Source: Selenomonadaceae bacterium
Lineage (GTDB): Bacteria > Bacillota > Negativicutes > Selenomonadales > Selenomonadaceae
DNA: 64,000 bases
Assembly (NCBI GenBank): GCA_017518105.1
Contig: JAFWWC010000002.1
Coordinates: 62,001 to 126,000 of the forward strand
Direction: 5' to 3'
Below the pieces are notes generated by a model. It was not told the origin of the DNA. It saw nothing but the letters and a program-made list of their open reading frames with translations, and did not search any database. Of this stretch, positions 7,977-14,753 are shown piece after piece. The number at the start of each line of letters is the position of its first letter. Position 1 is the stretch's first letter. The position numbers and the translations under genes were made by a program.

Positions 7977-9074
7977 ATGAAAAAGTTTTTTGCAATGATG
8001 TTCGCGTTGATGATTTTTATGACGGGTTGCGGCGAGGTTAAGGAAGTTCAAGCCGACGTGTTGCCGCCGTCCGACCCAATCGAGGAGCAATTAAACTCGA
8101 TGACGCTAGAGGAAAAGGTTGGGCAGATGGTTATGTTCGGCGTCTATGGCACGGAGCTTAACGAGGACATAATTTATTCGCTGAGCAACTTCCATTTCGG
8201 CGGCGTTATTTTTTTTGATAGGAACCTTGAGAGCGTCGCGCAGGCTAAGAAGTTCGCTGAAGACATTGAGACGGCGGCTAATCAGAAAGCTCCGCTTTTC
8301 TTTGCAATCGACGAGGAAGGCGGGCGCGTCGCTCGCGGCAGAGATTTTTTAGAGGTCGCCCCGTCGCAGGAAAGCATCGGTCAGAGCGGCGACCCAGCCA
8401 ACGCAACTTATTGGGCTAAGCACAACGCGACGATTCTAAAAAGTATCGGCATGAACATAAACTTTGCGCCCGTGGCGGACGTTGGTAGCCGCGATACTCG
8501 TTCCTTCGGTGACAACCCGCAACTTGTCGCCCAATTCGTCGACGCCGCCGCTAAAGGTTACGAGGCTGAAAATTTCCTATACACGCTGAAGCACTTCCCC
8601 GGCATCGGCAAAAGTAAGATTGACCCGCACAAAGAAGTTTCAAGCGTCGAGGACAGCAAAGCTATTCTTGACGCTGAAGACCTGCCGCCATTCAAGAAAG
8701 TTATTCGCGAGCACGACAACTCAAGATTTATGATTATGGTCGGGCACTTGAGATACGACGCACTAGACCCCGTGAACTCGGCGAGCCTGTCCCCTGCCGT
8801 CATGACTGGTCTTTTGCGCAACGAACTGGGCTTTAGCGGCGTGGTGGTTACCGATGATTTGGAGATGGGCGCGATTAAGAACCATACGGACTTGGCTAGC
8901 TTGGGCGTGCAGATGATTAAGGCGGGCGGCGATATTGCGCTTGTCTGCCACAATTACGAGAGCCAGCAGATTGTTTATCACAGTATCCTTGCGGCGGTTC
9001 GTAGCGGCGAAATTCCCGAGCAACGCATTAATGAATCCGTCCGCCGAATTTTACGCATGAAGGCGCATTTGTAA
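7977..9074 (+). CDS. NagZ-like beta-N-acetylhexosaminidase lipoprotein (GH3)
   Basis: Glycoside hydrolase family 3 enzyme expected to remove N-acetylglucosamine from peptidoglycan fragments. A short signal peptide ends in MTGC, a lipobox, so the protein is anchored on the outer face of the inner membrane or in the outer membrane, unlike cytoplasmic NagZ of E. coli. Diagnostic motifs: SMTLEEKVGQM at the N-terminus, IDEEGGRVAR, KHFPGIGKSKIDPHKEVS (the family's KHFPG...D.H catalytic histidine loop) and VVTDDLEMGAI with the nucleophile Asp. Length 365 residues is normal. It is coupled to the preceding anchored coiled-coil gene. Confidence 0.9.
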   Translation: MKKFFAMMFALMIFMTGCGEVKEVQADVLPPSDPIEEQLNSMTLEEKVGQMVMFGVYGTELNEDIIYSLSNFHFGGVIFFDRNLESVAQAKKFAEDIETAANQKAPLFFAIDEEGGRVARGRDFLEVAPSQESIGQSGDPANATYWAKHNATILKSIGMNINFAPVADVGSRDTRSFGDNPQLVAQFVDAAAKGYEAENFLYTLKHFPGIGKSKIDPHKEVSSVEDSKAILDAEDLPPFKKVIREHDNSRFMIMVGHLRYDALDPVNSASLSPAVMTGLLRNELGFSGVVVTDDLEMGAIKNHTDLASLGVQMIKAGGDIALVCHNYESQQIVYHSILAAVRSGEIPEQRINESVRRILRMKAHL

Positions 9075-9090
9075 TCAGGAGGTAGTTTTT

Positions 9091-9384
9091 ATGTTAAGGC
9101 ATATCTTTATCGGGACGTTCAAGGCGGACATAAGCGGCGCGATTAAAAGCAAAGTTCTCGTCGACCTGCGGGCAATGCGTAGGAAAATCCCCGGCATCAT
9201 CTCGTTGGATGCAAACTTCAGCACGGGTTGGGTCGGCAGTGAAAATTCCGTAGTCATGACAGTTGACTTCGCGACCAAGGAAGACTTTGATAACTACATG
9301 GCGCACCCTTACCACGTTGACCACGTCGCGAAGTTGGGCGAAGCTTATATTGCCAGCTACGTCGCCGCGCAGTTCGAGCTATGA
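9091..9384 (+). CDS. Dabb-family stress-responsive A/B-barrel protein
   Basis: 97 residues forming one Dabb ferredoxin-like domain: MLRHIFIGTFK at the start, IPGIISLDANFSTGW in the middle, FDNYMAHPYHVDHVAKLGE near the end. The family is found in stress-responsive and small-molecule-handling proteins; precise function is generally unknown. The ATG follows AGGAGGT. The stop overlaps the start of the nitrilase gene by four bases (ATGA), pointing to one operon. Confidence 0.88.
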   Translation: MLRHIFIGTFKADISGAIKSKVLVDLRAMRRKIPGIISLDANFSTGWVGSENSVVMTVDFATKEDFDNYMAHPYHVDHVAKLGEAYIASYVAAQFEL

Positions 9385-10124
9385 AAGTTTCAATCGCACA
9401 ATTCAAATCGGAACTTGGCAATGTAGACGAGAATTTTTCTACGGCGGCAAGGCTAATCGAGGCGGCGCAGGGTTCGGACGTGATACTTTTGCCGGAGCTT
9501 TGGTCGACGGGATATTATCCCACGCCAGTTGAGACTTTCGCGGACATTGACGGCGTTAAGACTAAAGAATTTCTCTGCGCGGCGGCTAAAAGGTTTTCCG
9601 TGAACATAATCGGCGGCTCAGTCATCGTCGAGAGCGGCGGGAAGATTTTCAATCGTTGCCACGTCGTCAATCGTCGCGGGCAAATCGTCGCGGCTTACGA
9701 CAAAACGCACCTGTTCAGCTTTGCGGGCGAAGATAAAGTTTTCAATGCAGGCGATAAGATTGCGACGGTGGAGCTTGACGGCGTGCGTTGCGGCGTGGCG
9801 ATTTGCTATGACCTACGTTTCCCCGAATTCATAAGGAAGATTGCGTTGGCGGGTGCGGAGATTATTTTTATCCCTGCCGCGTGGAGCTTGAAACGTTTGA
9901 CGCCGCGACAGATTTTGACTAAGGCGCGGGCGATTGAAAATCAAGCCTTCGTGGTCTTCGCGAACTCGTCTGGCAAGTCGGAGGTCGTCAATCCCTGCGG
10001 CGAAGTCATTGCCGAGAGTGAACGCGGCGAAGAACTCTTGACAGCTCAAATCAATCTGGACGAACGCACAGAAGTTATCGCAACTATGAATCTCCTTGCC
10101 GACAGGAATTTGAGCGTTGATTGA
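9381..10124 (+). CDS. Nitrilase-superfamily carbon-nitrogen hydrolase
   Basis: 247-residue C-N hydrolase with the Glu-Lys-Cys triad in family context: LLPELWSTGY (Glu), AYDKTHLFSF (Lys) and VAICYDLRFPE (Cys). It resembles omega-amidases (YafV/MtnU-type) that deaminate alpha-ketoglutaramate or similar by-products; substrate assignment is inference. It starts at an ATG overlapping the Dabb gene stop. Confidence 0.88.
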   Translation: MKVSIAQFKSELGNVDENFSTAARLIEAAQGSDVILLPELWSTGYYPTPVETFADIDGVKTKEFLCAAAKRFSVNIIGGSVIVESGGKIFNRCHVVNRRGQIVAAYDKTHLFSFAGEDKVFNAGDKIATVELDGVRCGVAICYDLRFPEFIRKIALAGAEIIFIPAAWSLKRLTPRQILTKARAIENQAFVVFANSSGKSEVVNPCGEVIAESERGEELLTAQINLDERTEVIATMNLLADRNLSVD

Positions 10125-10138
10125 ACGGAGGCGACGAC

Positions 10139-10891
10139 ATGACTAAGCGGGACGGCGGCATTGTCTACGAGAAATTAGTCTGGGACGACGAGGAACCTTT
10201 TGACACGCAGACCAATCAGCCGACTGACGACCTTAGGGAAATTTTTAAGGCTATCTTCGGCGAACGCGACGTTTGGGAAGTCATCGACCGGCAGGGCAAC
10301 AAGCAGAGCAATCGCTTGACGCCCACGCAAAAGAAGATGTTCCTTAAGCTAGTTTGCGACGGCAAGTACACCGAGTCCGATTTGATTTTTATCCGCGCCG
10401 TTGAGGATTTTTCTTCGGGCTTTGCGTTCACGCGGGACGCCTTCTGTTATGGCGGCGACTTTCGCAAGCACGTGACCAAACCGCTTGAAGAATTCTTCGA
10501 CAAGCTTAAGCGACTAAGCACTGAGTATTGGAACAGCATTCCCCGCCTTGAGCGCGGCTTTGTTAAGTATCATGACATCACGGGCGTTGAGTTTGCGGGT
10601 TGGGATTCGTCTTTGTTGGAACGCAAGGAGGCTGACGACCTAACGATTAACTTTGCATTGCATGCCCCCGAACTCAAGTTGCTTAGCTTTGAAGACGAAC
10701 ACGGCGTTCCGCTTCGTGCGGCTACTTCAGAATGGATGCTTATAGGACAAATGGAGCAAACTTCTTTATGGAGAGAGATTGACGACATGCCGCATTGCCT
10801 TAAGATTGAACGCGGCAAGCTTAGGAGTTTTCTTATCGACCGGAAGACGCTTTGGCAGGTTGGAAAGTTCCTTGAGTTCGTGAAGGCATGA
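10139..10891 (+). CDS. Hypothetical cytoplasmic protein
   Basis: 250 residues with no signal peptide or membrane helix. I place the start at the ATG at 10139 because ACGGAGG lies seven bases upstream; a TTG at 10121 overlaps the previous stop but has no site. Features: acidic N-terminus (LVWDDEEPFDTQ), a helical middle with aromatic residues (FTRDAFCYGGDF), and a C-terminal half rich in charged and aromatic residues. I recognise no domain. It is the last gene of the operon; a plus-strand hairpin with T7 lies ~50 bases downstream. Confidence 0.72.
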   Translation: MTKRDGGIVYEKLVWDDEEPFDTQTNQPTDDLREIFKAIFGERDVWEVIDRQGNKQSNRLTPTQKKMFLKLVCDGKYTESDLIFIRAVEDFSSGFAFTRDAFCYGGDFRKHVTKPLEEFFDKLKRLSTEYWNSIPRLERGFVKYHDITGVEFAGWDSSLLERKEADDLTINFALHAPELKLLSFEDEHGVPLRAATSEWMLIGQMEQTSLWREIDDMPHCLKIERGKLRSFLIDRKTLWQVGKFLEFVKA

Positions 10892-10920
10892 AAATAGAGC
10901 CGCGACTTTTGCCGTGGCTC
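10891..10920 (-). terminator. Terminal hairpin of the candidate ncRNA
   Basis: On the minus strand, GAGCCACGGC-AAAA-GTCGCGGCTC (one A-C mismatch) is followed by UAUUUU. It overlaps the stop codon of the convergent gene and would end the minus-strand RNA starting near 11380. Confidence 0.6.
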
Positions 10921-10943
10921 CAGAATGTGTAGGCTTTGTTTTG

Positions 10944-10981
10944 ACGTAGTTCGCGGGTTCATCTTCGAGCTACGTTTTTTT
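10944..10981 (+). terminator. Plus-strand terminator inside the ncRNA region
   Basis: ACGTAGTTCG-(12)-CGAGCTACGT forms ten pairs and is followed by seven T on the plus strand. It can end the operon of 7280-10891. The same DNA encodes one of the repeated hairpins of the minus-strand candidate RNA. Confidence 0.7.
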
Positions 10982-11114
10982 GTCTACGTTTCTTAAGACT
11001 TGGGGAAGTCCTAAGCTGTGTAGGATTTCTGCGACGGACTCGCGGGTTCATCTTCGAGCCGCGCCGCCTGCCGTAGAACGAGCTACCTGCTTGAGACTTG
11101 GGGAAGAATCTAAG
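10952..11114. repeat. Duplicated hairpin modules
   Basis: CGCGGGTTCATCTTCGAGC occurs identically at 10952-10970 and 11041-11059. GACTTGGGGAAG occurs at 10997-11008 and 11095-11106, within similar 24-25 base inverted repeats. The order A-B-A-B implies tandem duplication of a ~90-98 base unit. Stem bases differ between copies while loops are identical. Confidence 0.85.
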
Positions 11115-11385
11115 CGGGCTTCTCGTCCCTTAGATTTTACGACGTTGCTTTGACGATTCGCATAAAAGGTAACGACCTCAGCTGATCAAGCTTTAGGTGA
11201 GCCGCCGCCTTTCTGCGAGCCTTTCAAGCTCCCAAGCGTCGAAATATATAAACCTGCTCCGAACATTCGCGGGCAAGGGTAACCTGGAAAGCCGAACCCA
11301 ATCGCTTGAGTTCTCCGGGCGGGCGAGTGATCAAATCGCCGCCTTCAAAGTTAATCGGCTAGGACTTTTGCCCTAAGCCGCCGTG

Positions 11386-11415
11386 ATTTTATAACCAATA
11401 TCCCTTTCGTGTCAA
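11386..11415 (-). promoter_or_regulatory. Promoter for the candidate ncRNA
   Basis: Minus-strand TTGACA (11410-11415) and an overlapping TATAAA/TAAAAT -10 (11386-11393) at 16-18 base spacing. It lies just downstream of the recX stop and points toward 11380. Confidence 0.7.
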
Positions 11416-11441
11416 TACTTTAAATGAAACCGCCCTGAACG

Positions 11442-11900
11442 TCATTCCGCCTGCAAAAAGTCTTCGATAGCCGCCGAGATAACCTCTTCGCCGAAGCCAC
11501 GAGCCGCTAGGAATTGCCACGCCTTAGCTTTGAAGGTCTTATCGTCCGTGCTTTTGAATTTCTTTTCCAAAAGACGAGTCGCCGTTAAGCGTTCGTGTTC
11601 GTCGGCGTCGTCGGGGATAAGCTGTTCGATAAAACTTTTGTCAAAGCCGCGTTGCATGAGCTTATAGAGAATCTGCCGCAAACTTAGCTTGCCTTCCTCG
11701 TAGAGATTTTCAAACTGCCGCCGGCACGTCTCGTCATCGTCCAGGTAATTTGCCTGCTTGAGCTTGTCAATCGCCGCGTCGACCTCGGAAGCCTCATACT
11801 TCCTTATAAGCAACTTCCGTCTTAGGACTGTCGAGCTTTGGTCTTGTCGTGCTAGCAAGTCCGTCGCCTTCTGCAGGGCGGTTTTGTTTTGCTTAGTCAT
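11442..11900 (-). CDS. recX: Regulatory protein RecX
   Basis: RecX modulates RecA by binding its filaments. 152 residues from the ATG at 11900, with three-helix repeats typical of the family: [20 protein letters not shown], then [19 protein letters not shown], then a C-terminal [20 protein letters not shown]. The chosen start overlaps the recA stop (ATGACTAA), giving translational coupling; longer upstream starts would lie within recA. The promoter of the candidate ncRNA lies 10-40 bases beyond its stop. Confidence 0.88.
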   Translation of the reverse strand: MTKQNKTALQKATDLLARQDQSSTVLRRKLLIRKYEASEVDAAIDKLKQANYLDDDETCRRQFENLYEEGKLSLRQILYKLMQRGFDKSFIEQLIPDDADEHERLTATRLLEKKFKSTDDKTFKAKAWQFLAARGFGEEVISAAIEDFLQAE

Positions 11901-12954
11901 CTTCGTTAAAAGTCTCCGCGTCGGCGAATTCCTCTTCCGTATCAGCCTCCGTAGACGCAATCGGCTTTATCGATTTCAACGCCGCCTCTTGAATCTTATC
12001 TTCAATCTCCTTTGCTAGGTCGGGGTGTTCGGTCAAATATTTCTTAGTGTTCTCCTTGCCGTTGCCGAGCTTCGTGCCGTTGTAGTAGATGTACGCGCCC
12101 GCCTTGCTTAGTATGTCGAACGCAACGCCCATATCGATAAGGCTACTTAGTTGCGAATAGCCCTCGCCGAAAATCAAATCGAACTCAGCGGCGCGGAAGG
12201 GCGGCGCGACTTTGTTCTTTGAAACTTTAATCTTAACGCGATTGCCGACCTGCTCCGAACCTTGCTTAATCGGTTCGCCCTTCCTGACCTCAAGCCGAAT
12301 CGTCGAATAGAACTTCAAGGCGCGTCCGCCCGTCGTGACTTCTGGATTGCCGAACAAGACGCCGACCTTTTCGCGAACCTGATTGATAAAGACAACGATT
12401 GTATCCGTCTTGCTGATGACGCCCGCCATTTTACGCATCGCCTTGCTCATCATTCGTGCGTGCAGTCCGACTTGCGCATCGCCCATTTCGCCATCAATTT
12501 CACTCTTTGGAACGAGCGCGGCGACTGAATCAACGACGATAATATCAACGGCACCAGAGCGAACCAACGCTTCTACAATGTCTAGCCCTTGTTCGCCGGT
12601 GTCGGGTTGGGAGAGCAGAAGATTATCCACGTCGACACCGAGCCGCTTTGCATACGTGGGGTCGAGGGCGTGTTCTGCGTCTATGAAAGCCGCCGTGCCT
12701 CCCTGACGTTGAACAGCGGCTATCATGTGCAAGGTAACTGTCGTCTTGCCGCCGGCCTCTGGTCCGTAAATCTCGGTTATCCTGCCGCGAGGAAGTCCGC
12801 CGACCCCCAACGCAATATCCAGAGGCAAAATCCCCGTAGACAACGCTTTAATATCTTTGCGCGTCGTGTCGTCGCCCAGCCGCATGATTGCCCCTTTGCC
12901 GAATTGCTTTTCGATATTCTTCATCGCCGCCGCTAATGCTTCTTGCTTCGTCAT
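11893..12954 (-). CDS. recA: Recombinase A
   Basis: DNA-dependent ATPase for homologous recombination and SOS co-protease activity. 353 residues with GPEAGGKTT (Walker A, ~66-74), [19 protein letters not shown] (Walker B and loop 1), [13 protein letters not shown] and [14 protein letters not shown], then an acidic C-terminal tail ([18 protein letters not shown]) as usual. The ATG follows a GGAGCG site. A consensus promoter sits at 12989-13017, with no obvious Firmicute LexA box. recX follows with overlapping codons. Confidence 0.98.
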   Translation of the reverse strand: MTKQEALAAAMKNIEKQFGKGAIMRLGDDTTRKDIKALSTGILPLDIALGVGGLPRGRITEIYGPEAGGKTTVTLHMIAAVQRQGGTAAFIDAEHALDPTYAKRLGVDVDNLLLSQPDTGEQGLDIVEALVRSGAVDIIVVDSVAALVPKSEIDGEMGDAQVGLHARMMSKAMRKMAGVISKTDTIVVFINQVREKVGVLFGNPEVTTGGRALKFYSTIRLEVRKGEPIKQGSEQVGNRVKIKVSKNKVAPPFRAAEFDLIFGEGYSQLSSLIDMGVAFDILSKAGAYIYYNGTKLGNGKENTKKYLTEHPDLAKEIEDKIQEAALKSIKPIASTEADTEEEFADAETFNEDD

Positions 12955-12988
12955 GATTGCGCTCCTTTATCATCTTATTTTTGCCGTG

Positions 12989-13017
12989 ATTATATCAAAG
13001 AGGTGCGTGATTGTAAA
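12989..13017 (-). promoter_or_regulatory. Promoter for recA-recX
   Basis: Minus-strand TTTACA (13012-13017), 17-base spacer, TATAAT (12989-12994), 35 bases before the recA start. Confidence 0.8.
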
Positions 13018-13023
13018 ACGACA

Positions 13024-13059
13024 ACAAAAAAGACCGCTGAACGTTTGCTCCGCAGTCTT
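13024..13059 (-). terminator. Terminator upstream of recA, ending the small-gene cluster
   Basis: AAGACTGC/GCGGTCTT stem with an inner GGA...TTC extension, followed by six T on the minus strand. Confidence 0.78.
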
Positions 13060-13079
13060 AAACAACTAACCCTCTACAA

Positions 13080-13268
13080 TTAAGCAAGCCCGCGTTCCTT
13101 TGCCGCCTTCATGTAGCCTTGATAACGTGCACTGCTAGGACTTCTGCGCCAACGCCTAAGTTCTTCGCGCAACTCTTCGCGGCTCATGCTCATTCCCTCG
13201 CGATAGTATTCTTGAATTTCTTCTGCCCATTCCGTTCCTTTGTTATACAAGTCGCTGAAAAATCCCAT
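13080..13268 (-). CDS. Small charged helical protein
   Basis: 62 residues preceded by TAGGAGG, so expression is likely. Sequence: MGFFSDLYNKGTEWAEEIQE, then a methionine/arginine/glutamate helix (REELREELRRWRR) and an SSARYQGYMKAAKERGL end. No family is recognised. It follows the zinc-ribbon gene by 11 bases and the XRE regulator, and a terminator closes the cluster. It may be a stress or regulatory small protein of this operon; this is inference from position only. Confidence 0.7.
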   Translation of the reverse strand: MGFFSDLYNKGTEWAEEIQEYYREGMSMSREELREELRRWRRSPSSARYQGYMKAAKERGLA

Positions 13269-13279
13269 AATAATTCCTC

Positions 13280-13441
13280 CTAACCTTTGCTGACCTTGAT
13301 TTTATTCTGCCCATATTCGACACTATAGCGTTTGCCGCAACCGGGACAAGTGCCGCCGGTGCGTTGGGGGCGGGGCGTGTCGATTGGGTATGAACCGAGC
13401 TTGCGCCCGCAGTGCGGACAATTCACGCTCTTTGAAGCCAT
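13280..13441 (-). CDS. Small zinc-ribbon protein
   Basis: 53-residue gene. It begins MASKSVNCPHCGRKLGSYP and contains a second CPGCG pair 21 residues later, giving four cysteines in two CxxC knuckles typical of a zinc ribbon. An AGGAGGT lies seven bases before the ATG, overlapping the end of the XRE gene. It resembles the small zinc-ribbon proteins that accompany phage-like or stress regulators. The role is unknown. Operon order: XRE regulator, this gene, the helical protein. Confidence 0.75.
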   Translation of the reverse strand: MASKSVNCPHCGRKLGSYPIDTPRPQRTGGTCPGCGKRYSVEYGQNKIKVSKG

Positions 13442-13443
13442 AA

Positions 13444-13818
13444 TCATTCACCTCCTTTGTTGGAAAAAATCTTGTCTGCTTTCTCGAATTGCTCAAGCAT
13501 TTTATCCATATCATCGTTAAGCTTTTTCATTACCTCGAACGATTCTTTCATGTCGCTCCAAAAATTTTTCAAGTCCGATTTGTAAATGCCGTCAATGTCG
13601 GTGAGCAACGCCAATTCCACGTCCAAAGCTCTGGAAATCCTTATCAGCATGGGCAGAGAGATTGTTTTATTTGTGGAAGCGTTCTCGATTTGCGACAGGT
13701 AATTTTTATTGATGTTCAGCTTGTCGGCGAGTTCTGCTTGGGTCATGTTCCTCAGTTTACGAAAGCCAGCAATACGCATTCCGATACAGCGCATTTCGGC
13801 TTGAAAATCTTCCTTCAT
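13444..13818 (-). CDS. XRE-family transcriptional regulator
   Basis: 124 residues. The N-terminal Cro/C1-type helix-turn-helix (GMRIAGFRKLRNMTQAELAD, then KLNINKNYLSQIENA, ~12-65) is followed by a helical C-terminus (FEVMKKLNDDMDKMLEQFEK) suited to dimerisation. The ATG follows GGGAGGAG. It leads a three-gene cluster with a zinc-ribbon and a small helical protein and probably controls it. The target is unknown. Confidence 0.88.
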   Translation of the reverse strand: MKEDFQAEMRCIGMRIAGFRKLRNMTQAELADKLNINKNYLSQIENASTNKTISLPMLIRISRALDVELALLTDIDGIYKSDLKNFWSDMKESFEVMKKLNDDMDKMLEQFEKADKIFSNKGGE

Positions 13819-13905
13819 GTGTTCTCCTCCCGACCTTTGTTTGATAAATATTCTACCAAAAATTTCCCCGTTGTCGATTAACTGAAAGTCGTATTCCTAC
13901 ACCCT

Positions 13906-14583
13906 TTAGATACACTTCAAGAGATATTCTGCGGGCAATCCGAAAATTTCAACGAGCTTGGCTTTATCTTTATCCGTGAACCGAAGTTTACCATTCATTT
14001 TGTCTGAAACAGTACGATTTGCCAAACCTAAAAGTTTTGAAAGAGATGTATAAGAGAGGTTTCTTTTGTCCATTTCCTCCAATAAATTTTTATAAGGCGT
14101 CGCGCCGCGTTTAACCGCCGATACCTTAGCGTTTTCTTCATCTGTATGATGTCGACCTGACCAAGACTTATTTCCCATATGCGCCATTGACATTTTTGCT
14201 TTCGATTCTGTCGTATGACATTTGCCCCAAAAAGGATTTTTATCGCCCATGACCGCCGCTGATTTTTTAACTCGCGTTTCAGTGGAACAAAGGCGTCCTA
14301 GTGAACCTTCGCCGCCGTTATCTCGATTGTACCCGTTTGGAGCTTTGCATTTAAGTTCGGCAATCCAGAACATTTCACGCGCATTGAGCTGTTCGAGCGT
14401 AGCACACTCTTCGATAACTTCAATCGTAAAATTCCCTATACCGTACTTGCGGATTGCATTGCCAATAGCACTGTTCGCAACCTTATGTTGATTAATACGC
14501 CTTCTGAGTTTCTGCTTTGTCTGCCCGACATAAGGTTTTCCGTTGAGTTTATTCGTGATTTTGTAAATGATTCCGTATGCCAT
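13906..14583 (-). CDS. GIY-YIG endonuclease with NUMOD3-like repeats and HTH
   Basis: 225 residues. The N-terminal GIY-YIG nuclease domain (~1-90) shows GIIYKITNKLNGKPYVGQT, then the arginine of RRRINQHK and the glutamate of NAREMFWI. The middle (~100-150) has two NUMOD3-like motifs (KNPFWGKCHTTESKAKMS and a weaker copy), DNA-binding elements of homing endonucleases. The C-terminus (~165-225) is an XRE-like helix-turn-helix (LSYTSLSKLLGLANRTVSD). The combination is that of a free-standing phage-type homing endonuclease. It has a ribosome site AGGGGG, stands alone, and shows no intron or intein host nearby. Confidence 0.85.
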   Translation of the reverse strand: MAYGIIYKITNKLNGKPYVGQTKQKLRRRINQHKVANSAIGNAIRKYGIGNFTIEVIEECATLEQLNAREMFWIAELKCKAPNGYNRDNGGEGSLGRLCSTETRVKKSAAVMGDKNPFWGKCHTTESKAKMSMAHMGNKSWSGRHHTDEENAKVSAVKRGATPYKNLLEEMDKRNLSYTSLSKLLGLANRTVSDKMNGKLRFTDKDKAKLVEIFGLPAEYLLKCI

Positions 14584-14650
14584 GATATTAAGCCCCCTGT
14601 TTGACGGCGCGGCGCGAGCGTGCTAGAATTCCAAAAGCTTTACAGAGGCT

Positions 14651-14708
14651 CTGCCGCGTGTGATTGGTTTCAACGACTTAATCTTACACGGCAGAATTTT
14701 TTTGTCAA
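14651..14708. other. Inverted repeat and possible promoter upstream of the GIY-YIG gene
   Basis: TCTGCCG and GGCAGA arms (14651-14697), with a partial inner GTGT/ACAC match, enclose a 25-base loop and are followed on the plus strand by A and seven T. On the minus strand, TTGACA (14703-14708) with TAAGAT (14681-14686) could be a weak promoter for the endonuclease. Confidence 0.4.
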
Positions 14709-14710
14709 AC

Positions 14711-14740
14711 AAAAAAGCCGCCGAGCGTTTTGCCCGACGG
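14711..14740 (-). terminator. Terminator of the RND operon
   Basis: CCGTCGGGC-AAAAC-GCTCGGCGG stem followed by C and six T on the minus strand, just after the RND pump stop. Confidence 0.82.
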
Positions 14741-14753
14741 TTAAACTTTTGTC

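Larger units (their letters stand above)
10897..11380 (-). ncRNA. Candidate large structured non-coding RNA
   Basis: A ~485-base gene-free segment between convergent genes. On the minus strand it has its own promoter (11386-11415), a first stable hairpin exactly at the predicted 5' end (11356-11380, CGGCTTAGG...CCTAGCCG) and a terminal hairpin (10897-10920). Inside, two module types occur twice each: a hairpin with a 12-base loop AAGATGAACCCG closed by CTCG/CGAG-type stems (10944-10975 and ~11033-11065), and one with a C-rich loop UUCCCCAA (10992-11015 and 11090-11114). Further short stems include GAACTC/GGGTTC, GAGC/GCTC and AGGT/ACCT. No long reading frame exists. I saw none of the signatures of tmRNA, RNase P, SRP RNA, a T-box or common riboswitches. 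The class is unknown. Confidence 0.6.

Noticed and set aside
10897-11380. tmRNA, RNase P RNA, 6S RNA or SRP RNA
   Set aside because: None of the diagnostic sequences (tag frame and T-arm end, GAGGAAAGTCC, the 6S central bulge, GGAAGCAGCC loop) is present on either strand, and the length does not match 6S or SRP.
14651-14699. Single CRISPR-like repeat (GGTTTCAACGACTTAATC)
   Set aside because: Only one copy, no spacers, no cas genes; better explained as an inverted repeat beside a promoter.
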